A DNA stretch of 64,000 bases from CAZYSK01 sp964649415. GTDB lineage: Bacteria; Chloroflexota; Anaerolineae; B4-G1. Position numbers and translations under genes: made by a program. Under the pieces are notes generated by a model that saw only the letters and a list, made by a program, of their open reading frames with translations, was not told the DNA's origin and did not search any database. The stretch covers positions 1 through 64,000 of the forward strand of contig CAZYSK010000025.1 in assembly GCA_964649415.1 (NCBI GenBank). The letters run 5' to 3'. This document shows positions 8,352-15,100 of this stretch, piece after piece. Position 1 is the stretch's first letter, and each line of letters starts with the position of its first letter.

Positions 8352-10124
8352 CTACTCGGCGTCAGTACGGGGCAGCTCGATCACGAAGCGACTGCCCTGG
8401 CCTAGCTCGCTCTGGAGAGTGACGCGCCCACCGTGCGCCTGGACGATGCTGCGCACGATGGCCAGGCCCAGGCCGCTGCCTTCAGCCTGGCTCTCCCGGC
8501 CCCGATAGAAGCGCTCGAAGACCCGAGGCTGATCAACTGGGGCGATGCCAGGGCCGGTGTCCTCTACCCACAATTGGACGCCCTGGTCGGTCGTCTCCGC
8601 GCCGATCTCCACCCGGCCACCGGCAGGCGTGCAATTCAGCGCGTTGTCCAGGAGGTTGGACAGCGCCAGCACGATCCGCGCGCGGTCACACGCGAGCACC
8701 ACGGGGGACGGTGGGGGCGTGACCAGGAGTGCGACGTTCTGCTGGCGCGCCGTCCCCGCTACAGAGGCGCCATTCTGCTGGCGCGCCGTCACCCCTACAA
8801 AGGCGCCATTCTGATGGCGCGCCCGCGGCCTGAAGGCAGCCACTGCGGCCTCGATCAGTTCGCCCACGTCGTGGTCCGCCACATCCAGAGTGACCAGCCC
8901 GGCTTCGATTCGGGATAGATCAAGCAGGTTGTGCGTGATCCACTCCAGCCGCTCCAGTTGAACCTGGCTTTCGGCCAGGAACTCATCACGGGCGGCGGGA
9001 TCGTCCGCCGCCGCGCCCTGCAGCAACTCGTTGAAGCTCTTGAGCGCCGTGATCGGCGTGCGGAGCTCGTGCGATGCGTCCGCGATGAAGCGGCGCAGGG
9101 TGTCCCGTTCGGCCTCCAATTGAGCGAAGCTGGCCTCCAGTCGCTCCGCCATCTGGTTGAACTGCCGGGCCAGTTGCCCGATCTCGTCCCTGCCGCGCGC
9201 GGGCGCACGGATGGACATGTCGCCGTCACCCCTACGAAGGCCCCATTCTGATGGCGCGCCTTCGCTCATCTGGCTGGTGGCGGTCATCAGTGCCCGCAAC
9301 GGCGCGGTCAACCCCTGGCCCACCAGCAGGCCGACGATCACCGCAAGCAGCGTGGCTCCCCCCGCGGCGAGCAGGAAGGCGCGGCGGGCCGTCGCCAGTG
9401 CCTGGGCGGCGAAGTCCGGTCCCTTGCTCAGCTCCACATAGCCCAATATCTCGGTCCCGGTGCTGATCGGCACGGTGACCACGCGCTCTGAACGTGGTCG
9501 AGACTCACCCATTGGCGTCTCCGGCAACGGCAAGTCATCGACATCCACCGGCAGTTGCCGGACCACCCCCAGATGTTGCCGGGGTCCGAAGATGAAGCGA
9601 TGCCCCCACGGACCCTCCAGCCGGCGCGCGACTGTGAACTCCGTGTCGGGGGAGAATTCGTCAAAGGGGAGCCGTTCGAAGAGGCCGAGCGGGTCAGATA
9701 GAGGTATCCCCACGCGCGCAGGCTGCACGTTGGGCACGAGCATGATCGAGACCGTGCCGCTCAGGCCGGCTGTATGAGCGCCCATCTCCACCGACGTCAG
9801 GATCACGACGAATTCGTGATCCTCGGCATAAGATCCAGAGTCGGCCAAGACCCGGTATTCGCTGTCCAGGATTCTCACCTGGGTATTGCCCAGGAAGGAG
9901 GCGGTGGTCACCAGCTCGAGCAGGCCCTGTGAACGGACAGCGGTCTCCAGCAAGGGCACAGCCTGGCGCGCCACCGCCTCGGCGTTCTCCGTCAGGTAGT
10001 CTCGCTCCTGCTGCTCCATGTATCGCTTGATCAGCGAGAGGGCCAACAGCCCGACCAGGCTCACCGTCAGCAGGGTCAGGAGCACATAGCTTGCCACCAG
10101 CCGCCAGCGAATCGAATGGAACAT
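8352..10124 (-). CDS. Sensor histidine kinase (HAMP-HisKA-HATPase) with repeat-derived insertions
   Basis: 590-aa membrane sensor kinase. TM1 is at about residues 8-30, an extracytoplasmic sensor follows to ~240, and TM2 is at ~245-275. Then HAMP, the dimerisation helix with phospho-acceptor His352 in ASHELRTPITAL, and the ATPase domain with NLLDNALNCTPAGG, DTGPGI and GSGLGLAIV. It very likely phosphorylates the OmpR-type regulator at 11706-12404. Odd: a 12-aa segment (APSEWGLRRGDG) sits inside HAMP between MSEG and DMSIRAPARGRDEIG. About 30 residues made of ARQQNGAFVGVT-type repeats also lie between the DHp and ATPase domains. Both derive from the 36-bp family A element. Confidence 0.93.
   Translation of the reverse strand: MFHSIRWRLVASYVLLTLLTVSLVGLLALSLIKRYMEQQERDYLTENAEAVARQAVPLLETAVRSQGLLELVTTASFLGNTQVRILDSEYRVLADSGSYAEDHEFVVILTSVEMGAHTAGLSGTVSIMLVPNVQPARVGIPLSDPLGLFERLPFDEFSPDTEFTVARRLEGPWGHRFIFGPRQHLGVVRQLPVDVDDLPLPETPMGESRPRSERVVTVPISTGTEILGYVELSKGPDFAAQALATARRAFLLAAGGATLLAVIVGLLVGQGLTAPLRALMTATSQMSEGAPSEWGLRRGDGDMSIRAPARGRDEIGQLARQFNQMAERLEASFAQLEAERDTLRRFIADASHELRTPITALKSFNELLQGAAADDPAARDEFLAESQVQLERLEWITHNLLDLSRIEAGLVTLDVADHDVGELIEAAVAAFRPRARHQNGAFVGVTARQQNGASVAGTARQQNVALLVTPPPSPVVLACDRARIVLALSNLLDNALNCTPAGGRVEIGAETTDQGVQLWVEDTGPGIAPVDQPRVFERFYRGRESQAEGSGLGLAIVRSIVQAHGGRVTLQSELGQGSRFVIELPRTDAE
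8731..8823. repeat. Family A element, two full 36-bp units plus a partial third, inside the kinase gene
   Basis: Units at 8731-8766, 8767-8802 and 8803-8823. The core palindrome is GCGCCAT-TCTG-ATGGCGC (exact in the third unit; ATTCTGCTGGC in the second). Read on the minus strand they encode ARQQNGAFVGVT-type 12-residue repeats. The copy number keeps the frame because 36 is a multiple of three. Confidence 0.9.
9221..9260. repeat. Family A element, one unit, inside the HAMP domain of the kinase
   Basis: Carries GGCCCCATTCTGATGGCGC with the ACCCCTAC-type left part. The unit adds APSEWGLRRGDG between two pieces of an otherwise normal HAMP domain. The reading frame differs by one from that used by the copies at 8731-8823 on the same strand. 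Confidence 0.9.
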
Positions 10125-10212
10125 AGCGCATCACCTGCCACCCGGCGCAAAGCACCACCAGCTACGTATTGAAGCAATCCGGCGGACCGGTACAGTCTGC
10201 CGCGTTCCTCAC

Positions 10213-10255
10213 CTATAGCGCGCCATCAGAATGGCGCCTTTGTGTGGATGATGGT
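10213..10255. repeat. Family A element forming the 3' end of the PDZ gene
   Basis: Core GCGCCAT-CAGA-ATGGCGC at 10220-10237. The minus-strand reading gives the C-terminal residues QRRHSDGAL, and the stop codon at 10213 lies at the element edge. The original C terminus of the protein may therefore have been replaced. Confidence 0.85.
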
Positions 10256-11598
10256 TCGCCACTGTCAGGCGACACAGGCGGGAACTCGAACTCGAAGTCG
10301 TGGGGTACATCGTCGAGATCGAGCAGGTCGCTCCAGGCCGGGGGCACTTCATCGAACGGCGCATCGAAATCGAAGTGAAACTGGAAGGGGTACCTGCCGC
10401 GGAACCGCTCGCCGCCCTCGAAACGCCGGATACGGAAGAAACCGCCGATCGTGACCCCCAGGTACGCCGCGCCATCAGAATGGCGCCTTTGTAGGGGGGA
10501 CGGCGCGCCTTCTTCGTCAGGATGTTCGCCCAACGTGACCTGGATCTCCATCACGTTGGCATCCTCAGAGGCGCCCTCAGACCCTTCTCCAGACCGGTAG
10601 ACCGTCAGTGTCACCTGATCCCCTGGCTCGCGCTCGGCCACGGCGTCGGAGAGGTCTTTCGGCGTCTCGACCGGCTCGCCGTCGATGGCCGTGATCACGT
10701 CTCCCTGTCCCAGGCCCGCCTCGGCAGCCGGGCTGTCCTCGGCCACGCTCCGCACGATCACGCCCTGTTCCGCCCCTTCAAACGGCAGGTCGTGGGGAAG
10801 CCCTTCGGGCAGAGGCAGCCTGTGGCCCGGAAACGGCAGGGGCTCGATGTCGAACTCGTCAACATGGATACGGACCGGAGACGATGGCTGATAGCGCACA
10901 CCCAGGTAGGCCACGCCCTCCTCCTCGGGGTGTTCTCCCAGTTCAATCGCCACTTCGTGGGACTCCTCACCGGGCTGTTTCACTTCGAGCGTCACCGCGT
11001 CGCCGGGTTCGTACGCGGCGATCACGTCCGCCAGATCAGCCTCACCATCCAGCTCTGTCTCGTCAATAGCCGTGATCACGTCTCCCGCCTCCAAACCGGC
11101 CTGGTCCGCCGGCCCATCGGGTTCCACGCTGGTGATCAACGCCCCCGGCTCCATCGCGCGGACGAACACCTCCCGCCCCGGCCCAAACGAACCACAGCAG
11201 GGAACAATGCCTAGATAGGCCCTGCCGTCGTGGTCGCCCAGCGTCGCCTCGACCGTGCGCTCGTCGTCACCGTGCATCACCGTCAGATTCACCGCGTCGC
11301 CGGGCTCGTGCTCACCGAGTACACGCATCAGCTCGGCCAGGTCGTCCACTGGCTCGCCGTCCACCTGGAGCAGGATATCGCCCCGCGCCACGCCAGCCTC
11401 GGCCGCCGGTCCATCGGGCGTCACCGAAGCAATCACGATGCCCGGTTCTGGATCAGACGGCTCGGTGCCAATCAAGGCAAAGGGCTTGCCGGACTGCGTC
11501 AGCGCGTAGACCACGCCCCCGCCGGCCGCCGCACCCACGCTCAGAACCACCAAGAACGCGAGCACCCAGCCGATGATCTTCAATACGCGTTTGTTCAT
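10213..11598 (-). CDS. Membrane-anchored protein with three PDZ domains
   Basis: 461 aa with an N-terminal membrane helix (residues ~6-32) and three PDZ domains in series. Each shows the GPAAEAGVARGDILLQVDGE type signature, near residues 65, 165 and 285. No serine protease domain is present, unlike DegP/DegS. It lies between the response regulator and the kinase genes of one operon, so it may bind exposed peptide ends or modulate the sensor outside the membrane (inference). GAGGAGG precedes the ATG. Odd: after PDZ3 the sequence EEG-APSPLQRRHSDG-AAYLGV contains a 12-aa family A insertion; the matching place after PDZ2 reads EEG-VAYLGV. The last residues (TQRRHSDGAL) and the stop also come from a family A copy. 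Confidence 0.88.
   Translation of the reverse strand: MNKRVLKIIGWVLAFLVVLSVGAAAGGGVVYALTQSGKPFALIGTEPSDPEPGIVIASVTPDGPAAEAGVARGDILLQVDGEPVDDLAELMRVLGEHEPGDAVNLTVMHGDDERTVEATLGDHDGRAYLGIVPCCGSFGPGREVFVRAMEPGALITSVEPDGPADQAGLEAGDVITAIDETELDGEADLADVIAAYEPGDAVTLEVKQPGEESHEVAIELGEHPEEEGVAYLGVRYQPSSPVRIHVDEFDIEPLPFPGHRLPLPEGLPHDLPFEGAEQGVIVRSVAEDSPAAEAGLGQGDVITAIDGEPVETPKDLSDAVAEREPGDQVTLTVYRSGEGSEGASEDANVMEIQVTLGEHPDEEGAPSPLQRRHSDGAAYLGVTIGGFFRIRRFEGGERFRGRYPFQFHFDFDAPFDEVPPAWSDLLDLDDVPHDFEFEFPPVSPDSGEPSSTQRRHSDGAL
10469..10509. repeat. Family A element inside the PDZ gene
   Basis: Core GCGCCAT-CAGA-ATGGCGC at 10469-10486, then CTTTGTAGGGGGGACG and GGCGCGCC. Compared with the paralogous segment after PDZ2, exactly 36 nt are extra, bounded by GGCGCG on both sides. 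That hexamer may be a target duplication or the element's own end. Confidence 0.92.
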
Positions 11599-11705
11599 TG
11601 GGTCATACCTCCTCTACCAAGTTCTGGTTGCACTACACGCGTATTGTATCATGGAGACATTGCGCCGTCGTTGTGATGACGTTAAGGTTTCGCAACAATT
11701 CCGAC

Positions 11706-12404
11706 TCACGGCTTGAACTTGTAGCCCACCCCGCGCACAGTCACGAGCCAGCGCGGGTCGGCGGGGTCGTCCTCCAGCTTCTCCCGCAGGTGCCGGATGT
11801 GCACGTCCACCGTCCGGTCGCTGCCGATGTCGCTGGCGTAGCCCCAGACTGCCTCGATCATCTCGCACCTGCTACACGGGCGGTTCAGGTTGCTGACCAG
11901 GAAGCGCAATACCCTGAACTCGATGGGCGTCAGATCAACCGGCTTCCCCTCCCGTGTGACCTGCAGCTGCTCCAGGTCTACCTCCACCGCGCCGAACCTC
12001 ACCCGACCTCCCGGAGTTGGACTGGCAAGTTCCCCGTAGGCGCGGCGCAGGAGCGCCCGGATGCGCGAGGTCAGTTCACGCAGACTGTAGGGCTTGACCA
12101 CGTAGTCGTCGGCCCCCAGTTCCAGGCCCAGCACCTTGTCAAGCTCCTCGTCCCGAGCGGTGAGCATCAGGATCGGCTGGCGCATCCCCTCGACGCGCAA
12201 CTGGCGGCACACGTCGAAGCCGCTGATGTCGGGAAGCCGGATGTCCAGCAGAACCAGGTGCGGGTCGCGGCTGCGAGCCAGGTCGAGCGCCTGCTGTCCC
12301 GTTTCGGCCCACATCACGTTGAAGCCCTCGTTGGCCAGCCCGTATTCCAGGCCACGTGCCACCGCGCGCTCATCCTCGACGATCAGAATCCGCTCCCCAG
12401 CCAT
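11706..12404 (-). CDS. OmpR/PhoB-type response regulator
   Basis: 232 aa. The receiver domain (1-~120) has the acidic pair in VEDERAV, phospho-acceptor Asp54 in LVLLDIRLPDI and the conserved Lys in DDYVVKPYS. The C-terminal winged helix ends in TVRGVGYKFKP, with the SDRTVDVHIRHLREKL recognition region. It is the first gene of the minus-strand series regulator, PDZ protein, kinase, with gaps of about 107 and 88 bp. It is the probable partner of the kinase at 8352-10124. Confidence 0.94.
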   Translation of the reverse strand: MAGERILIVEDERAVARGLEYGLANEGFNVMWAETGQQALDLARSRDPHLVLLDIRLPDISGFDVCRQLRVEGMRQPILMLTARDEELDKVLGLELGADDYVVKPYSLRELTSRIRALLRRAYGELASPTPGGRVRFGAVEVDLEQLQVTREGKPVDLTPIEFRVLRFLVSNLNRPCSRCEMIEAVWGYASDIGSDRTVDVHIRHLREKLEDDPADPRWLVTVRGVGYKFKP

Positions 12405-12465
12405 GCTATCGCCTCACTGCTTGTCCAATCCGGTTCGCCCAAGACCTATGACCAGTGTCCGGCTA

Positions 12466-12494
12466 ATCCTAGCACACCCAGCGGTACAATACAA
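12466..12494 (-). promoter_or_regulatory. Candidate promoter for the regulator/PDZ/kinase operon
   Basis: Minus strand: TTGTAT (12494-12489), 17-nt spacer, TAGGAT (12471-12466), about 60 nt before the regulator start. The boxes are weak matches. Confidence 0.35.
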
Positions 12495-12612
12495 GTCCCG
12501 ACCGGCACACTGGTGTGCCTCGCTTCCTGAGAACTGCGCGAACTCCCCGACAAGCAGACCTGGTGTTCTGCAGGAAACCGTACCCAAGCCGCGTCAGGCC
12601 CAGGAAACCAGA

Positions 12613-12641
12613 TTGACAAAGCGCTCCCAAAGCGGTACAAT
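12613..12641 (+). promoter_or_regulatory. Promoter for the toxin-antitoxin pair
   Basis: Perfect -35 TTGACA at 12613-12618, 17-nt spacer and TACAAT at 12636-12641. Transcription would begin near 12648, just ahead of the antitoxin start at 12689. Confidence 0.7.
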
Positions 12642-12688
12642 TATCGCACAATATGATGTCACGATCGACATCGAAGAAGGTGGTGTAT

Positions 12689-13036
12689 ATGGGTACGAGA
12701 ATAGTGCCGGTCAGTGACTTGCGTCGCAAGACCCGTGACGTGATCGACGCGGCTCGCGAGTCAGAGAACGCAGTCTACATCACCCAGCATGGCCGTCCTG
12801 TCGCGGTGATCGTCGGCTACGAGCAGTACGAACGCCTGATGGCCCGACTTGAAGCGTCCACCACGCGTGCCGCCGTCCGAGGGGCAGTTGCCGAACCCTC
12901 ACGGCCCTACCCGGCACAGCGCTATCCCACGGTGGCGACCCCGGCCTCCAGCCTGAATGCCTGGGTGAACCTGATCCCTGATGGCTGCGGTGGGGATGCG
13001 TTGGCGGACACAGAAGCCCTCTACGACGAAGTCTGA
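12689..13036 (+). CDS. Phd/YefM-type antitoxin
   Basis: 115 aa from the ATG at 12689, which has a GAAGGTGG ribosome site; an ATG at 12653 would add an unconserved MMSRSTSKKVVY leader starting almost at the mRNA end. VPVSDLRRKTRDVIDAARESE is the Phd/YefM DNA-binding N-terminal fold, and VYITQHGRPVAVIVGYEQYE the usual strand-helix that follows. The C-terminal ~60 residues should wrap and block the toxin. The toxin gene starts 3 nt after the stop. Such antitoxins usually repress their own promoter. Confidence 0.87.
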   Translation: MGTRIVPVSDLRRKTRDVIDAARESENAVYITQHGRPVAVIVGYEQYERLMARLEASTTRAAVRGAVAEPSRPYPAQRYPTVATPASSLNAWVNLIPDGCGGDALADTEALYDEV

Positions 13037-13039
13037 GCA

Positions 13040-13522
13040 ATGAGAACGCACGAATCGAAACAATCCACAATCGTCGTGGATTCCTCCGTGTTGGTCGCCC
13101 TGCTCGACCCCCATGATATCTGGCGCGCCCAGGCCACGGCCCTGGTGGCTGCCCTGCTGGAGGCCGACGTCAAGCCCGTTTACTTCGACTGCGTGGCGAC
13201 AGAGGCGGTCAGCGCGGCCGCCCGCCGCCTGTGCGAGAAGAACCGTGCCGCCGAAGTACCCGCGCTCTTGGACCGCCTGAACGCCCAGGTGCCGCTTGAC
13301 GCGCTCACCTGGATCCTGCCCGACGTGCCCGATCTCTATTCCGAGGCACTTGACCTCATCCAGACCTCGCAGGGCGAGCTGAACTTCAACGATGCCCTCA
13401 TCGCACTGGCTTGCCGTAAGCGGGGAATCCCCGCGATCGCCAGTTTCGACGCCGATTTCGATCAGATCGCCTGGATCAAACGGATAGCCAGGCCAGCAGA
13501 CGCCTCGGCCATGTCATTGTAG
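13040..13522 (+). CDS. PIN-domain toxin (VapC-like ribonuclease)
   Basis: 160 aa. PIN-domain acidic residues are visible: Asp in IVVDSSVLVALLD near residue 14, Glu in CVATEAVSAA near 56, Asp in NFNDALIALACRKR near 118, and Asp in IASFDADFDQI near 137. VapC-type PIN proteins cut tRNA or rRNA when their antitoxin is lost. The gene follows the Phd-type antitoxin by 3 nt. The combination of a Phd-fold antitoxin with a PIN toxin is common. Confidence 0.88.
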   Translation: MRTHESKQSTIVVDSSVLVALLDPHDIWRAQATALVAALLEADVKPVYFDCVATEAVSAAARRLCEKNRAAEVPALLDRLNAQVPLDALTWILPDVPDLYSEALDLIQTSQGELNFNDALIALACRKRGIPAIASFDADFDQIAWIKRIARPADASAMSL

Positions 13523-13542
13523 CTCTGACAGGGCAGACGGCG

Positions 13543-13558
13543 CGGACGCAGACGTCCG
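13543..13558. repeat. Family E palindrome
   Basis: CGGACG-CAGA-CGTCCG followed by TTCGGCAGACCTGAG, matching the tail seen at 1270-1290. It lies just after the toxin gene. Confidence 0.55.
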
Positions 13559-13691
13559 TTCGGCAGACCTGAGCGCGGAGACCGCGGACAACATGCCGGC
13601 AGGATGCCGGCGGTCCATTGATCGTGCGTCTATCCACGCATCCACGCCCCCATAACGGGTCACTCTCCACCAGCAAAGCACCTACCACATC

Positions 13692-13720
13692 TTGACAGAC
13701 GTCGGGTTTGCTGGTATAAT
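13692..13720 (+). promoter_or_regulatory. Consensus promoter of the LacI-family regulator
   Basis: TTGACA at 13692-13697, 17-nt spacer, TATAAT at 13715-13720: both hexamers and the spacing are consensus. The predicted start near 13727 falls inside the operator that begins at 13720. Confidence 0.85.
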
Positions 13721-13746
13721 GTAAGCGCTTTCAGAAAGCGCTTACA
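13720..13746. promoter_or_regulatory. LacI-type operator
   Basis: Perfect palindrome of 13-nt arms TGTAAGCGCTTTC and GAAAGCGCTTACA around one central A. The AAGCGCTT heart is typical of LacI/CcpA-family sites. It overlaps the transcription start and ends 23 nt before the regulator's ATG, so tight auto-repression is expected. Confidence 0.88.
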
Positions 13747-13769
13747 TCCTCGCAGGAGCCCAGTGGACC

Positions 13770-14795
13770 ATGACCGAACAAGAGACCCCCTCTCGCGTCA
13801 CGATTGCCGATGTAGCGGAGCGCGCCAACGTCTCCATCGCCACGGTCAGCCGCGCCATCAATCATACGGCGCCCGTTTCTGAGAAAACCACCGCGCGCGT
13901 CCAGGCCGCCATCGTGGCGCTCAACTACCGGCCATCCGCGGCCGCCAAGGGACTGGCCAGCCAGAAGACAAACCTGATCGGGCTTCTGACCACCGAGATA
14001 TCCGCGCCCTTCTTCGCCCCGATCCTGCGCGGAATCGAGGCCGGTGCCCGAGAGACCGGCTTCGGTCTGCTGATCTATTGCACCCAGGGTGAGCCAGTTC
14101 CTGAGACAGGTTTCCACCGCCCAATGGGGCCGCACAACACCGACGGCTTGCTGGTGTTTGCCGGCAGCCTGGAGGAGACGGAATTGATCTACCTGCACCG
14201 GGTCAGCTTCCCGGTAGTTCTGCTGCACCAGTCGCCACCCGAGTCCCTGAACATCCCCTACGTAACGTCCGAGAACAAGTCCGGTGCCCGTAAACTCATA
14301 GACCACCTGATCGAGACGCACGGCCACCGCCGCATCGCCTTCCTGCGGGGGCCGGAGAACCACGAGGATTCCTATTGGCGCGAGTTGGGGTATCGTGAGT
14401 CCCTGGAGGCGCACGGGATACCGTTCGATCCCGCGCTGGTGGCGATGGGTGGGTTCGACAAGGAAATGGCCCAAGTGCCGGTAGAGCGGTGGCTCAGGGA
14501 GGGCGTACAGATGGACGCGGTCTTCGCCGGCGACGACGAGGCGGCCACGGGGGTGATTGCCGCTCTGGGGCGAGCCGGCAAACGGGTACCCGAGGACATC
14601 GCCGTCGTAGGGTTCGACGACGTTCACCTGGCCGACTACCTCATGCCCGCTCTGACGACCGTCCGCGCACCCATCGAGCAGGTGGGTAGCGAGGCCGTTC
14701 GCCAATTGGTACGCCTGATCCACACGGGCCAGGCCGACGACTTGGTGTTGCTGCCCACCGAGTTGGTGATTCGCCGCTCATGTGGCTGTCCCTGA
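13770..14795 (+). CDS. LacI-family transcriptional regulator
   Basis: 341 aa. The N-terminal helix-turn-helix reads VTIADVAERANVSIATVSRA with the hinge region NYRPSAAAKGLAS. The periplasmic-binding-protein-like sensor domain then runs from TNLIGLL to the end (FDDVHLADYLMPALTTV is a typical late motif). Ribosome site GCAGGAG precedes the ATG. It should bind the operator at its own promoter and probably control the following sugar genes. The effector sugar is unknown; the downstream GH4 and sugar-kinase genes suggest a disaccharide or its phosphate. Confidence 0.93.
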   Translation: MTEQETPSRVTIADVAERANVSIATVSRAINHTAPVSEKTTARVQAAIVALNYRPSAAAKGLASQKTNLIGLLTTEISAPFFAPILRGIEAGARETGFGLLIYCTQGEPVPETGFHRPMGPHNTDGLLVFAGSLEETELIYLHRVSFPVVLLHQSPPESLNIPYVTSENKSGARKLIDHLIETHGHRRIAFLRGPENHEDSYWRELGYRESLEAHGIPFDPALVAMGGFDKEMAQVPVERWLREGVQMDAVFAGDDEAATGVIAALGRAGKRVPEDIAVVGFDDVHLADYLMPALTTVRAPIEQVGSEAVRQLVRLIHTGQADDLVLLPTELVIRRSCGCP

Positions 14796-14833
14796 CGTGA
14801 CCGCGCTGTGCGTAGGGGGTAGGGAGAGGGCCA

Positions 14834-14854
14834 GGGCAGGCACGAGACCTGCCC
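14834..14854. repeat. Palindromic repeat GGGCAGG/CCTGCCC
   Basis: Arms GGGCAGG and CCTGCCC around CACGAGA, inside a longer GTAGGGG-rich context. It lies just after the LacI gene and could act as a weak terminator or be another dispersed element. Confidence 0.45.
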
Positions 14855-14879
14855 CTACCGGTCCTGGAGGATGAACCAC

Positions 14880-15035
14880 ATGAATACGAAACGGCAACGG
14901 CTTCTCAACACGCTCAACTTCGAAGACACAGACCGGGTTCCCCTCCTCGGTGGGTGGATCATCGCCGACGGCCACGAGCAAGCGATTGCCTGCACAACGC
15001 GCGAACGCCCAAGCCGGGTGGAAACGAGGGACTGA
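14880..15035 (+). pseudogene. 5' fragment of a uroporphyrinogen-decarboxylase-family gene
   Basis: The ATG at 14880 (GGAGG 9 nt upstream) starts NTKRQRLLNTLNFEDTDRVP, which matches the start of URO-D/MtaA-like proteins (N-terminal K-R-x-L-x-x-L-x-x-x-x-x-D-R-V-P). After about 37 residues the sequence leaves the family and stops at residue 51. The rest of the ~340-residue gene is missing. The fragment runs directly into the remnant below. Confidence 0.6.
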
Positions 15036-15100
15036 TCAACATGCGAATCGTGGACGCGGCATATCGGAGTGCCCGCACGGGAAAGGTGGTCGAACTATGA
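14990..15100 (+). pseudogene. 3' fragment of a Gfo/Idh/MocA-type oxidoreductase gene
   Basis: In another frame the DNA reads ARTPKPGGNEGLINMRIVDA then AYRSARTGKVVEL and stop. This is the usual C-terminal end of sugar/inositol dehydrogenases of the Gfo/Idh/MocA family (G-x-x-G-L-x-x-x-R-I-x-x-A-A-Y-x-S-A-x-T-G). Its TGA overlaps the ATG of the next gene, as in an operon. No N-terminal NAD-binding part exists here. A deletion that joined two genes explains both fragments; a misassembly is possible. Confidence 0.6.

Noticed and set aside
8731..8823. Possible small CRISPR array in the kinase gene
   Set aside because: The units are contiguous 36-nt tandem copies with no unique spacers and they lie inside a coding region.
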